A DNA stretch of 25,739 nt. It comes from a virus. Shown here in pieces: positions 1 to 6,964 of this stretch; the first letter of the stretch is position 1, and every line of letters begins with the position of its first letter. The notes below the pieces were generated by a model. That model made no database searches. It had not been told where the DNA came from and worked only from the letters and a program-made list of their open reading frames with translations. A program made the position numbers and the translations under genes. The stretch spans positions 1-25,739 of IMG/VR virus record IMGVR_UViG_3300009164_000321. One strand, 5' to 3'.

Positions 1-12
1 ATACTACAACGA

Positions 13-27
13 AACCTTTAAATCAGA
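13..27 (+). repeat. 15-nt direct repeat, copy 1
   Basis: The sequence aacctttaaatcaga occurs here and again at 113-127, exactly 100 bp away. This copy lies 5 nt before the ATG of a possible 25-codon ORF; copy 2 abuts the ATG of the next small ORF. It may be a repeated translation-start leader or protein-binding site. It has no Shine-Dalgarno character. Confidence 0.6.
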
Positions 28-32
28 ATAGA

Positions 33-110
33 ATGGAAATGTTTGTATCTAATGTATGTTTAATATATATCAGTATTATATTAACACGAATTTATCTTAA
101 TAAGAAATAA
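33..110 (+). CDS. Possible 25-aa hydrophobic peptide
   Basis: A short open frame begins MEMFVSNVCLIYIS and ends KK, with one hydrophobic stretch that could span a membrane. The frame is open upstream to the window edge, so it could also be the tail of a gene starting outside. Support is limited to the leader repeat it shares with the next small ORF. No function is recognised. Confidence 0.25.
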   Translation: MEMFVSNVCLIYISIILTRIYLNKK

Positions 111-112
111 TT

Positions 113-127
113 AACCTTTAAATCAGA
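113..127 (+). repeat. 15-nt direct repeat, copy 2
   Basis: Identical to 13-27. Its last base is the A of the ATG of the small ORF at 127, so it forms that gene's immediate leader. Confidence 0.6.
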
Positions 128-258
128 TGAATAAGAATAGAAGAAGAAAACACGAAAAGCATCCGTTTTTAAAACGTACTTGGCAAAGAGCAACTAATTA
201 TGTATTGAGTTGGGTGTATCAAGATACTGCATTTGAGAAATTAAATCCTGAAGAATAA
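127..258 (+). CDS. Small basic hypothetical protein (43 aa)
   Basis: The ORF starts MNKNRRRKHEKHPF and ends in TAA just before the PhoH gene (4 nt gap). The first half is very rich in Arg, Lys and His; the second half is a possible amphipathic helix with three Trp in all. Such small basic phage proteins often bind nucleic acid or host proteins, but nothing specific is recognised. Position and spacing suggest cotranscription with phoH. The ATG is preceded directly by the repeated leader at 113-127. Confidence 0.5.
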   Translation: MNKNRRRKHEKHPFLKRTWQRATNYVLSWVYQDTAFEKLNPEE

Positions 259-262
259 ATAT

Positions 263-931
263 ATGGCAATAAAAAAACAAAACATCGAGAAATCACCACC
301 AAAAGGTGAGATAAAATATTCGATAACGTTATCTGAAGAACAGAAGATAGCAAAGGAAAGAATTATTGATACTCCTTATAACTTCATAATAGGTCAAGCA
401 GGTTCAGGAAAGACTCTTTTAGCAGTACAGATAGCATTAGATATGCTTTTCAAAAGGAGAGTAAATAAGATAGTTATTACAAGACCAACAGTATCAACAG
501 AGGACAACGGGTTTCTGCCTGGCACAGAGAAGGAAAAGATGGAGCCGTGGCTTGTTCCAATCAAGTCTAACATCAAGAAGGTATACGATAAGCCAGAGAC
601 ACTAACAAAGCTTGAGAACACAGAGGCATTAGAACTTGTATTACTTACTCACTTTCGTGGAAGGACATTTGAGGACTGCGTATGTATCATAGATGAGTTT
701 CAGAACTTAACTAAGGCACAACTACAGATGTGTTTGGGTAGGCTTGGTCATAATGGGATAATGATTTTTACAGGAGATACACATCAAATTGACCTTAAAT
801 TTAAAAATGAATCTGCCATTCATGATCTAGCAAAGTTAGAAAAGTCTAAGTATGTGTTCAAGGCATTGCTAAAGGACAACCACAGACATAAGGCATTGAA
901 CGAGGTATTGAGATTGTTGAACGAGTACTAA
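263..931 (+). CDS. phoH: PhoH-like P-loop ATPase
   Basis: This 222-aa protein matches the PhoH ATPase domain, related to the N-terminal part of superfamily 1 helicases. Visible motifs are Walker A GQAGSGKT (residues 44-51), the ITRP segment (72-75), Walker B CIIDEFQN (141-148) and the FTGDTHQID motif (169-177). Short PhoH proteins are very common in phages, including crAss-like ones; RNA-related or phosphate-starvation roles are proposed, but the phage function is not established. The length fits a stand-alone PhoH domain without the KH or PIN domains of some bacterial forms. The stop codon overlaps the next ATG (TAATG), indicating translational coupling. Confidence 0.93.
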   Translation: MAIKKQNIEKSPPKGEIKYSITLSEEQKIAKERIIDTPYNFIIGQAGSGKTLLAVQIALDMLFKRRVNKIVITRPTVSTEDNGFLPGTEKEKMEPWLVPIKSNIKKVYDKPETLTKLENTEALELVLLTHFRGRTFEDCVCIIDEFQNLTKAQLQMCLGRLGHNGIMIFTGDTHQIDLKFKNESAIHDLAKLEKSKYVFKALLKDNHRHKALNEVLRLLNEY

Positions 932-1098
932 TGATAAAAACTATGGAAAAAGAATGCTGTCCAAACTGTGGTGAATGTGAAAACATTCATGCTAATTTAG
1001 ACTTGAGTCAGGAGCATAGACCTGTAGAAGAATATCTGTGTAATGAATGTGGAACTTATTTTAAACCAAAAGATAGGCACTATACACATAAAGATTAG
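931..1098 (+). CDS. Zinc-ribbon microprotein (55 aa)
   Basis: The 55-aa ORF contains two Cys pairs, CPNCGEC near residues 10-16 and CNEC at 37-40, arranged as in small zinc ribbons: the first knuckle is CPxCG-like and the second CxxCG. It starts on the last base of the PhoH stop codon and ends 23 nt before the helicase gene. It could bind nucleic acid or act as a protein adaptor; no named family is recognised. An in-frame second ATG lies four codons in. Confidence 0.65.
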   Translation: MIKTMEKECCPNCGECENIHANLDLSQEHRPVEEYLCNECGTYFKPKDRHYTHKD

Positions 1099-1121
1099 AT
1101 AATTAAAAAATTAAAATTACT

Positions 1122-1286
1122 ATGGCAAAAATTAAATATTGGGACAAACTAAAGCAGAATATTGAAAGAGGTAAGCAAGGATTAAATACTGGAATTCCTT
1201 TCCACGGCTTTACTACGTTAAGTAATCACATCAAGAATATACAGCAAGGGAGATATGATTTGATATTTGCAGGTACTTCTGTCGGT
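1122..1286 (+). CDS. dnaB: DnaB-type replicative helicase, exon 1
   Basis: This 55-codon first exon begins MAKIKYWDKLKQ and ends AGTSVG, the start of a RecA/DnaB Walker A box. Without splicing, reading would give one more codon (AAG) and then TAA. Joined to the exon at 2321 it gives GTSVGKTAF, a complete P-loop with catalytic Lys56. The 5' splice site follows a U, as group I introns require. The spliced protein is about 358 aa and lacks the N-terminal primase-interaction domain of bacterial DnaB, as in many phage helicases. The ATG follows an A-rich leader. Confidence 0.88.
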
Positions 1287-1303
1287 AAGTAAACAATTTT
1301 TCA

Positions 1304-1311
1304 TATATTTG
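1304..1311 (+). promoter_or_regulatory. Bacteroidota -7 box before homing endonuclease 1
   Basis: TATATTTG is an exact match to TAnnTTTG, the -7 element of Bacteroidota primary sigma factor promoters. It ends 3 nt before the endonuclease ATG at 1315, so a transcript would be nearly leaderless. A -33 TTTG is not clear (only a weak TTCTG about 22 nt upstream). The same arrangement occurs before the GIY-YIG gene of intron 3. Confidence 0.4.
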
Positions 1312-1314
1312 TCT

Positions 1315-2130
1315 ATGGCAAATCAATATACAAAATCTGAAATTAATTTGGAAGCAGTCCAAAAATACACAAATAAACAAGGAACTTTAAATTCGATTGC
1401 TTTAGAATACTCTGTTAGTAGAAAAATATTAACAAGATGGGTAAAACAATCAGGAAATACAGTTCTGCCTAAAAAACAGCTTGAATATGATGAAACTTTC
1501 TTTCAAAAGATAGATTCTGAAGAAAAAGCATATTGGCTAGGGTTTATTTATGCAGACGGCTGCATATCTGATTCAAATCGTTTTGAACTTTCTTTAGCTT
1601 TAAAAGATTATTCTCATTTAATAAAATTGGGAAAGCTTTTAAATAAAGAAATTACAAAAGATAATTTTAGGTGTAGATTAAGTATTAATAATAAAACTTT
1701 TGGAGAAAGCTTAAAAAATTATGGAGTTATTCCTAGAAAAAGTTTGATCTTAAAATTTCCTAAAACAATTTTACCTGAATTTATTTCTTCTTTTATAAGA
1801 GGATATTTTGACGGAGATGGATGTATTTATTATGGAAAAAAGGATTTGACTAGTAGTAGTCAAGCAGTTTCTTTAATAGGCACTGGGGATATGCTAACAA
1901 CAATTTTAAAATATACAAAAATTGTAGTTAAATTATCTCATGATGCTAGGCATCATAAAGATTGTTATTTTATAAGAATAGGAAAAACAAAAGATATTAT
2001 TAAATTCTTAGATTATTTGTATAAAGATGCAGAAGTTTATTTAGACAGAAAATATGAAAAATATTGCCGTCTAAGGCAGAAATGCTTTAGATTATTAGAG
2101 GGTAAAAACGGTGAAAGGTGTGATTCCTAA
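1315..2130 (+). CDS. LAGLIDADG-type homing endonuclease (intron 1)
   Basis: The 271-aa intron-encoded protein has two LAGLIDADG-like helices, AYWLGFIYADGCIS and FIRGYFDGDGCIYY, each with the acidic metal-binding residue, so it can act as a monomer. An N-terminal helix-turn-helix-like region (SIALEYSVSRKILTRWV) precedes them. It would cut intronless copies of the helicase gene and drive intron homing. The start was set at MANQYTKSEI because the longer frame begins inside the helicase exon. The 3' end of the gene overlaps the start of the ribozyme core. Codon use is more A/T-rich than in neighbouring genes. Confidence 0.88.
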   Translation: MANQYTKSEINLEAVQKYTNKQGTLNSIALEYSVSRKILTRWVKQSGNTVLPKKQLEYDETFFQKIDSEEKAYWLGFIYADGCISDSNRFELSLALKDYSHLIKLGKLLNKEITKDNFRCRLSINNKTFGESLKNYGVIPRKSLILKFPKTILPEFISSFIRGYFDGDGCIYYGKKDLTSSSQAVSLIGTGDMLTTILKYTKIVVKLSHDARHHKDCYFIRIGKTKDIIKFLDYLYKDAEVYLDRKYEKYCRLRQKCFRLLEGKNGERCDS

Positions 2131-2320
2131 TACCGTGCTAAGACAATAGATTACGAAAGGCTATTGGACAGTGTAACGCATAGGAGATGAATAAATATAA
2201 TTCTCCCACGAGTATCCTCCACCTAAACAAGTAATGTTGTAGGTGAAAATGTATGCTGAGCTATGACGAATAAGAAGTCATAGAACTAAGGGATAAAAAG
2301 CCTTTAGGGTAACATAACTG

Positions 2321-3232
2321 AAAACCGCGTTCGTTAATAGTACCTATGTTTATGGAGCCATAGATTTTATACAATCAAATCCTGGTTATATTCACGATAT
2401 TGAGATTATTTATTACTCATTGGAGATTCCTCCTGAGCATCAAATTGCTAAACATATTGCAGGTCTAATTTGGAAAGAGTATGGTATTCTTACTTCTATG
2501 GATGAGATTTTATCAAAGGGCAATTTACAAATTCGTCCTGAAGTAGAAAGATTGATTCCTGTGTATGAGGAAAGGATGCAAGAAATTCAGAATAAATTTC
2601 TTCATTACCGTAGTAGCTTGAATCCTGACTTTCTGTATAAAGATTTAATCACTTATGCAGAGAAGCGAGGAACAGTAGTAAGGAATGAGGATAATTTAAT
2701 TGTAGAATATATTCCTAATAATCCAGGGTTGATTACTCTTGTGGTCATAGACCATATAGGCTTAATCAATTACAATGGTTATAAGGATTTAAAGGAGGCA
2801 ATTGATCGAGCTTCTCGAACTCTTGTCTTTTTTCGCAATATGTTCAATTTTAGTCCTGTGGTAATATCACAAATTAATCGTGGTAGTGAGCAAATGGATC
2901 GGAGAGAGAATGATAGTTGGATGCCTATGTTAAGTGATATCAAAAATACAGGTAATGTTGCAGAGGATTGTAATACTGCAATAGGTTTAGCTTCGCCATT
3001 TTATTATGGTGTGGAAAAATGTATGGGTTTTGATATCACAAAATATAAGAATCGCTATCGATTAGCTAAAATCTGTAAAAATCGTGACGGTGATGTAAAT
3101 CTTCTAGTAAACTTTCTATTTATCGGCGAGTACGGGGGTTATTATCAATTACCAAAAGCTGATGAGGTGATAGGAAAGCCTGAAGAATTACGCAAGATCG
3201 ATGATTACTATAAAACGCAAATAAACAAATAG
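2321..3232 (+). CDS. dnaB: DnaB-type replicative helicase, exon 2
   Basis: The second exon runs AAA ACC GCG TTC, completing Walker A as GKTAF, and encodes residues 56-358. Walker B is LVVIDHIGLI (Asp near 199). The DnaB motif VVISQINRG (about 236-243) contacts DNA and senses the neighbouring subunit's nucleotide, and LSDIKNTGNVAEDC (about 259-272) matches the DnaB segment LSDLR..G.IEQDAD. The protein should form a hexameric 5'-3' helicase at the replication fork. A TTG at 2420 could be misread as a start, but it is an internal leucine. The gene ends in TAG 2 nt before the next ATG. Confidence 0.88.
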   Translation, partial: KTAFVNSTYVYGAIDFIQSNPGYIHDIEIIYYSLEIPPEHQIAKHIAGLIWKEYGILTSMDEILSKGNLQIRPEVERLIPVYEERMQEIQNKFLHYRSSLNPDFLYKDLITYAEKRGTVVRNEDNLIVEYIPNNPGLITLVVIDHIGLINYNGYKDLKEAIDRASRTLVFFRNMFNFSPVVISQINRGSEQMDRRENDSWMPMLSDIKNTGNVAEDCNTAIGLASPFYYGVEKCMGFDITKYKNRYRLAKICKNRDGDVNLLVNFLFIGEYGGYYQLPKADEVIGKPEELRKIDDYYKTQINK

Positions 3233-3234
3233 TT

Positions 3235-3702
3235 ATGCCAATAGTAAAACAAGTAAAAGGAAATCTTGTAAAGATGTTCCAAGATGGAGAAGTGATGTTA
3301 ATTGCTAATTTCATGGATTGTATGGGGAAAGTTCCCAAAGAAATTGCGGAAGCATTTCCTGAAGTAATAGAGGTAGACAAAAGTTTTCCGTTACCTACGT
3401 TATATAGGTTAGGAGATTACTCTGTAGTGCCTACTGCTTCTGGAAGTATTCTAAATTTCTATACGCAATTAAGAGGAATTGATACTTTTGAATTTAGTGC
3501 TTTAAAAGCATGTTTAAAAAAGTTATCAATGGAAGCAATTAAAGCAGGTTCTTATTTTGAATTAGCAGTATGCCTTGACGGTATAAATGCTGATTTTATA
3601 GAACTCACAAAAAAGATTTTGAATTTCCAAGAGTATTTATTAATCACAATTGTCGAGAATGATAAAGGAGAAGTACGAATGGGTGAAGAACAAACTAAGT
3701 AA
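3235..3702 (+). CDS. Divergent macro-domain-like protein
   Basis: The 155-aa protein follows the layout of phage macro (Appr-1''-p processing) domains: an opening VKGNLVKMF, a strand MLIANFMDC, a FPEV segment (41-44), LGDYSVVPTASGSILNFYTQ (59-78), and a helix ALKACLKKLS. Active macro domains have an N-C-x(n)-MGAGIA loop and a GCGLAGG loop that hold ADP-ribose; here these are reduced to MDCMGKVPKEIAEA and AVCLDGINAD. It may therefore bind another ligand or none. The family call rests on pattern and order only. It is translationally linked to the helicase (2 nt gap). Confidence 0.55.
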   Translation: MPIVKQVKGNLVKMFQDGEVMLIANFMDCMGKVPKEIAEAFPEVIEVDKSFPLPTLYRLGDYSVVPTASGSILNFYTQLRGIDTFEFSALKACLKKLSMEAIKAGSYFELAVCLDGINADFIELTKKILNFQEYLLITIVENDKGEVRMGEEQTK

Positions 3703-3952
3703 GCACCCTGAACTTCGAGATTCTAATGAAAGACTGTATTATCATTATCTTTTAGATATAGGATATGATATTACTAAGCCTTTTAAAGAAGCATTAAAAG
3801 ATATGGAGGGGAGAGTTATCCCCTTCATTGATTCTATCGCTAGAGCGTCTCGTAAAGTACAAGAAGAACATCCTCATTTAAGAGGAAAAACTTATGGTAA
3901 AAGAAAAGCAAAATCTGAGGATATTAAACAAGAAATCAGAGATTTAACTTGA
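3659..3952 (+). CDS. Hypothetical protein (97 aa)
   Basis: This charged, probably helical small protein begins MIKEKYEWVKNKLSKHPEL. The region with ASRKVQEEHPHLRGKTYG is basic and looks like a conserved phage motif, but I cannot name a family. The ATG at 3659 was preferred over an in-frame TTG at 3650; either way the gene overlaps the end of the macro-like gene by about 45 nt in another frame. It ends in TGA just where the -33 element of the next promoter lies. Confidence 0.7.
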   Translation: MIKEKYEWVKNKLSKHPELRDSNERLYYHYLLDIGYDITKPFKEALKDMEGRVIPFIDSIARASRKVQEEHPHLRGKTYGKRKAKSEDIKQEIRDLT

Positions 3953-3979
3953 TTATATTAATAGATTTTCTTATCTTTA
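3949..3979 (+). promoter_or_regulatory. Bacteroidota-type promoter upstream of sak4
   Basis: TTG at 3949-3951 and TATCTTTA at 3972-3979, with a 20-nt spacer, match the Bacteroidota consensus TTTG-N19-21-TAnnTTTG except for the last base. Transcription would begin around 3986, leaving an A-rich leader of about 27 nt before the ATG at 4013. This promoter would drive the Sak4/SSB unit that ends at the terminator near 5960. Confidence 0.5.
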
Positions 3980-4012
3980 CTAAGTAGAAACAATCAAAAA
4001 ACAATTTATTTC

Positions 4013-4687
4013 ATGGCTCAATTAGTATTCCTAGTCGGAAAGAGTGGGATGGGTAAGTCTACCTCCCTGAGAAACCTCAATCATGAGGAAACTGTGATCA
4101 TTAACACTGATCAAAAAGCACTTCCTTTCAAGAACTTTAACTTGAAATACAATGAAGAAAAACGTAATTATCGTAAAACTTCTGATGTAAATATAGTTAT
4201 TGCTACTTTAAAGAAAGTAAATGACCTTTCTCATGTGAAAACTGTGATCGTAGATACTTGGTCAAGAATTATGACTGATGCTATCATGAATCCTAGTTTT
4301 CGTGCAGAGAAAGGTTTTGATAAATGGGGGAAAATGGCATCTGCTCAATATGATTTGATAAACTTTATCAATGATTCTATGAGAGATGATATTATTGTCT
4401 ATTTAATGGCACATCCTGAAACACATTATGATGAAGCAGGTTTTGCTTCTGAGCGTATTGGTGTACAAGGCAAGATGTTAGAGAAATTTGTACCAGAGTC
4501 TTTTAGTACTATTGTACTTTATGCAGAAATTATTAAAAATCCTGGGCAAGCAAATCAACATGTATTTCGTACTGTATCATCAGGTTCGGATACTTGTAAA
4601 ACTCCTCTAGAAATGTTTGAGGCTGATACTATTCCTAATGATTTAGTAGAAGTTAATAACGCTATTAGAGAATATTATTCAATTTAA
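4013..4687 (+). CDS. Sak4-like RecA-fold recombination ATPase
   Basis: The 224-aa P-loop protein has Walker A GKSGMGKST (9-17) and Walker B VKTVIVDTWSRI (about 76-87). A short sensor strand follows (IIVYLMAHPETHYDE), in the position of the motif used by Sak4/AAA_24 phage recombinases. Sak4 proteins are minimal RecA/Rad51-core ATPases that promote strand annealing together with a phage SSB, and two SSB-like genes follow directly. Sak4-type genes are regular members of crAss-like replication blocks. The gene has its own predicted promoter. Confidence 0.8.
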   Translation: MAQLVFLVGKSGMGKSTSLRNLNHEETVIINTDQKALPFKNFNLKYNEEKRNYRKTSDVNIVIATLKKVNDLSHVKTVIVDTWSRIMTDAIMNPSFRAEKGFDKWGKMASAQYDLINFINDSMRDDIIVYLMAHPETHYDEAGFASERIGVQGKMLEKFVPESFSTIVLYAEIIKNPGQANQHVFRTVSSGSDTCKTPLEMFEADTIPNDLVEVNNAIREYYSI

Positions 4688-4715
4688 TTAATAATTAATA
4701 AACAAAAAAACAAAA

Positions 4716-5282
4716 ATGGAAGATTTAATTTGGGACGCGGTTCCTGCGCAAAGAAAGAGAAAAGAGGAACAATTTATTACACCTGTAGTTACTATGTCAT
4801 CACTTGAGAAAGTAGGTGCTGGACGTAAGTTTACATTTAATAAAGCTGCACAAGAGCTTTTAGGAATTGTTGGAGAAGATAGAGTATCTTTTGGTTTTCA
4901 ATCTTTAACAAAAAGTATTTTTATTAAGAAAGCTTCTGGAGATGCAGGTTTCAAATTGACAAAAACTTGTACTCTTAGTGATAAAAGAACTTATGAGTTT
5001 ATTTCTAAAATGTTAGAATTGAACAATGATGTTGAGAATCACTTTGATCTTGCTGCAAGTGCTATTGGACAAGGTGTAGTAGGAATGACTCTTATGGTTA
5101 CAGATAATGTAGTTATTGAAGAGCCTGCAATTGTTTTTGAAACTCGTGATTTAGGAGAAGTAAGTGAAGAGAATCCTTATGAGGAAAAAGAAGTTGTTGC
5201 TCAAGAAGAAACAGTAATGTCTGCACCAGAAGTAGCAGAAGTTGCAGAAGTAGAAGGATCTACTGAAGAAGATGTGTGGTAA
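4716..5282 (+). CDS. Putative ssDNA-binding/accessory protein with acidic tail
   Basis: The 188-aa protein has a compact N-terminal two-thirds (to about residue 135) with beta-rich patterning (RKFTFNKAAQELL, RVSFGFQSLTKSIFI, GFKLTKTCTL). An acidic, low-complexity Ala/Glu/Val tail follows, ending EEDVW. Acidic tails with a terminal aromatic residue are the protein-recruiting tip of SSBs. The next gene ends in the same way (EGDEW), and the Sak4 ATPase is upstream. No family is recognised for the core. It has a leader with long A runs (acaaaaaaacaaaaATG), typical of highly translated Bacteroidota genes. Confidence 0.6.
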   Translation: MEDLIWDAVPAQRKRKEEQFITPVVTMSSLEKVGAGRKFTFNKAAQELLGIVGEDRVSFGFQSLTKSIFIKKASGDAGFKLTKTCTLSDKRTYEFISKMLELNNDVENHFDLAASAIGQGVVGMTLMVTDNVVIEEPAIVFETRDLGEVSEENPYEEKEVVAQEETVMSAPEVAEVAEVEGSTEEDVW

Positions 5283-5315
5283 TAAATAATTAATAATTTA
5301 AAAAAGAAAAAACAA

Positions 5316-5903
5316 ATGTTTAATTTAAATGATTCGTCTTTTGACGCTAAAGAAGCAGCAGTAATTTTTAATAACGGAGAAGCTGGTATTGCCGAGAATG
5401 TAACTTTAACAGTTAACAAAAAGAAACCAGAGGATAAAGAAGGTTCTCCTGATTACAAATTGACTTTTACTGATGAGAATGGTGGAAGTTGTAACAGCTC
5501 TTTCTGGTATGTTGAGAAAGCTACTGATTATGCTTCTATTGAAGAGCAAGTACAAAAACAAGGTAAAGTGATGAAACACATTATCCATTGTATTTATGGA
5601 GATAAAATGCCTGCAGTTAGTGGTGATACTTCTCGTGCATTCCTTGATTCTTGTATGAAAGCTATCCGTGATGGTTTAGCTCAAGGAGGTAAATTTAGAA
5701 TCTTTGCTAACTATGGTTCTACGCAATCTGTTAAGCAATATATTCAACCTCGTTCTTGGGTTCCATTTATGGAGCGTATGACTGTATCTCTTGCAGATTC
5801 TCGCTTAAAAGTATCTAACATCGATGCGATGGCTCGTATTGAGAAAGATACTGTAAGTGCTCCTGCAACTGCAGACAGCATCATCGAGGGGGACGAGTGG
5901 TAA
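5316..5903 (+). CDS. Putative single-stranded DNA-binding protein
   Basis: The 195-aa protein has an N-terminal region that reads as OB-fold-like strands (GIAENVTLTVNKKK, DYKLTFTDENGGSCNSSFWY) and a helical middle. Its C-terminus is acidic and ends SIIEGDEW, resembling SSB tips (acidic residues plus a terminal aromatic). Its place after the Sak4 gene and before a strong terminator fits a phage SSB made in quantity. Its leader resembles that of the gene at 4716. The assignment rests on context and tail; a conserved core motif was not identified. Confidence 0.55.
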   Translation: MFNLNDSSFDAKEAAVIFNNGEAGIAENVTLTVNKKKPEDKEGSPDYKLTFTDENGGSCNSSFWYVEKATDYASIEEQVQKQGKVMKHIIHCIYGDKMPAVSGDTSRAFLDSCMKAIRDGLAQGGKFRIFANYGSTQSVKQYIQPRSWVPFMERMTVSLADSRLKVSNIDAMARIEKDTVSAPATADSIIEGDEW

Positions 5904-5924
5904 TTAGAAACTAATTAACTTTAC

Positions 5925-5960
5925 AGAGAGGAGTGTTTTTATACTCCTCTCTTTTTTCTT
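5925..5960 (+). terminator. Strong intrinsic terminator before primase
   Basis: A perfect 10-bp stem AGAGAGGAGT (5925-5934) / ACTCCTCTCT (5943-5952) can extend by two inner pairs and is followed by a T-rich tract to 5960. It should end transcripts of the Sak4/SSB unit. The primase ATG is the next base (5961), leaving no room for a separate leader, so primase expression must depend on readthrough or processing. Confidence 0.9.
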
Positions 5961-6962
5961 ATGAAAGAAATTAATCTAAATTCAATTGCATTTAATAGCT
6001 TAATTACAAGAGAAGATATTCTAAAATTTGTTACACAAGAAGATGTATTTTCTTTTTATTTAGGACAAGACATTAGTTCTTTAGGAGTATATCATAGTCC
6101 ATTGAGAGAAGATAATATTCCATCATTTGCTCTATACTTTCATAGAATAAATCGAAATGTTTTAATGTTCAAAGACTTTGCTACAGGTATCTGCGGAGAT
6201 TTTGTAGTGTTAGTTATGAAAATATTCGATTTATCTTATGGGGAAGCAATGAAAAAAATTGCTTTTGATATGGGATTATCTCAATTTAATGTAGTAGCCA
6301 ATAAACAAATAGCTAACTATACAAGAATCATAGAGAGAAATAGAGTAGAATTAGGAGTAAAGTTTCGTCCGTGGATGACTAGAGATAAGGTATATTGGTC
6401 GTCTTTTGGTATTAAAAAATCAACTTTAGAGAAGTTTAATGTTAGACCTATTGATTATATATTTTATAATGAAAGTGGTGTAAAAGCGCACCAATATGCG
6501 TATGCGTACATAGAATATAAGGATAATCGGGTTAGCTATAAAATCTATCAGCCTTTGGAAACAAGGATTAAAAAGTGGATAAATAATGCGGATTCTACCG
6601 TGCATCAAGGGTACACACAATTGCCTAAATCTGGAGACCTACTAATTATTACAAAGTCTTTGAAAGATGTGATGTCAATACACGATTGCTTAAACATTTC
6701 TGCTATAGGCCTTCAATCAGAATCTATTATGATGAAAGATTCTGTTATGGATGAGTATAAGCAAAGATTTAAAAGAGTAATCTGTTTATTCGACAATGAT
6801 GAGCCTGGCGAGGCTTTAGCAATAAAATTCGTAGAAAAATATAACATTCCATATATCTCAATTCCTAAAATGCCAAAAGTAACCGACTTTTCGGACCTTG
6901 TAAAAGCAGTAGGCATACAGGAAGCGAGTACAACTGTGGAAAAAATTATTAAAACTTTATAA
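5961..6962 (+). CDS. DnaG-type phage primase (degenerate Zn-binding domain plus TOPRIM)
   Basis: The 333-aa protein starts with a CHC2-like domain: YHSPLREDNIPSF (44-56) matches the CPFHxExxPSF motif, and FKDFATGICGDFVVLVMKI (70-88) matches the C..C.GGD segment. The zinc-ligand cysteines are mostly replaced. A TOPRIM domain follows: LLIITKSLKDVMSI (227-240) stands where the conserved Glu normally lies, and LFDNDEPGEALA (276-287) is the DxD metal motif. It should make RNA primers for the helicase encoded upstream. The ATG abuts the terminator; no other Met lies before residue 69. It ends 2 nt before the next gene. Confidence 0.8.
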   Translation: MKEINLNSIAFNSLITREDILKFVTQEDVFSFYLGQDISSLGVYHSPLREDNIPSFALYFHRINRNVLMFKDFATGICGDFVVLVMKIFDLSYGEAMKKIAFDMGLSQFNVVANKQIANYTRIIERNRVELGVKFRPWMTRDKVYWSSFGIKKSTLEKFNVRPIDYIFYNESGVKAHQYAYAYIEYKDNRVSYKIYQPLETRIKKWINNADSTVHQGYTQLPKSGDLLIITKSLKDVMSIHDCLNISAIGLQSESIMMKDSVMDEYKQRFKRVICLFDNDEPGEALAIKFVEKYNIPYISIPKMPKVTDFSDLVKAVGIQEASTTVEKIIKTL

Positions 6963-6964
6963 AG

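Larger units (their letters stand above)
1287..2320 (+). ncRNA. Group I intron 1 (in helicase Walker A)
   Basis: This is a 1034-nt self-splicing intron. The exons on either side join in frame to rebuild a P-loop. The 5' exon ends in U (1286) and the intron ends in G (2320). Most of the ribozyme core follows the endonuclease gene: a stem acaatag/ctattgg, a P7-like pair cgcatag / gtatgc (about 2199-2258), a P9-type hairpin ctatgac/gtcatag, and the end ggataaaaagcctttagggtaac. That 3' end is almost the same as in intron 3. A weaker P1 candidate pairs exon gtcggt with gccgtc at 2066-2071, which would put the endonuclease gene in the P1 loop. Confidence 0.88.

Noticed and set aside
1267-1314. N-terminal extension of the intron 1 endonuclease
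   Set aside because: These codons come from the helicase exon and the first intron bases; the ATG at 1315 right after the TAnnTTTG box starts the real protein.
2420-3232. Independent 270-aa gene starting at TTG 2420
   Set aside because: The frame continues upstream to 2321 and completes the Walker A motif when joined to the exon ending at 1286; the TTG is an internal leucine.
3120-3380. Leftward ORF antisense to the helicase and macro-like genes
   Set aside because: It straddles two rightward genes, has no leader or motifs, and is a frame shadow.
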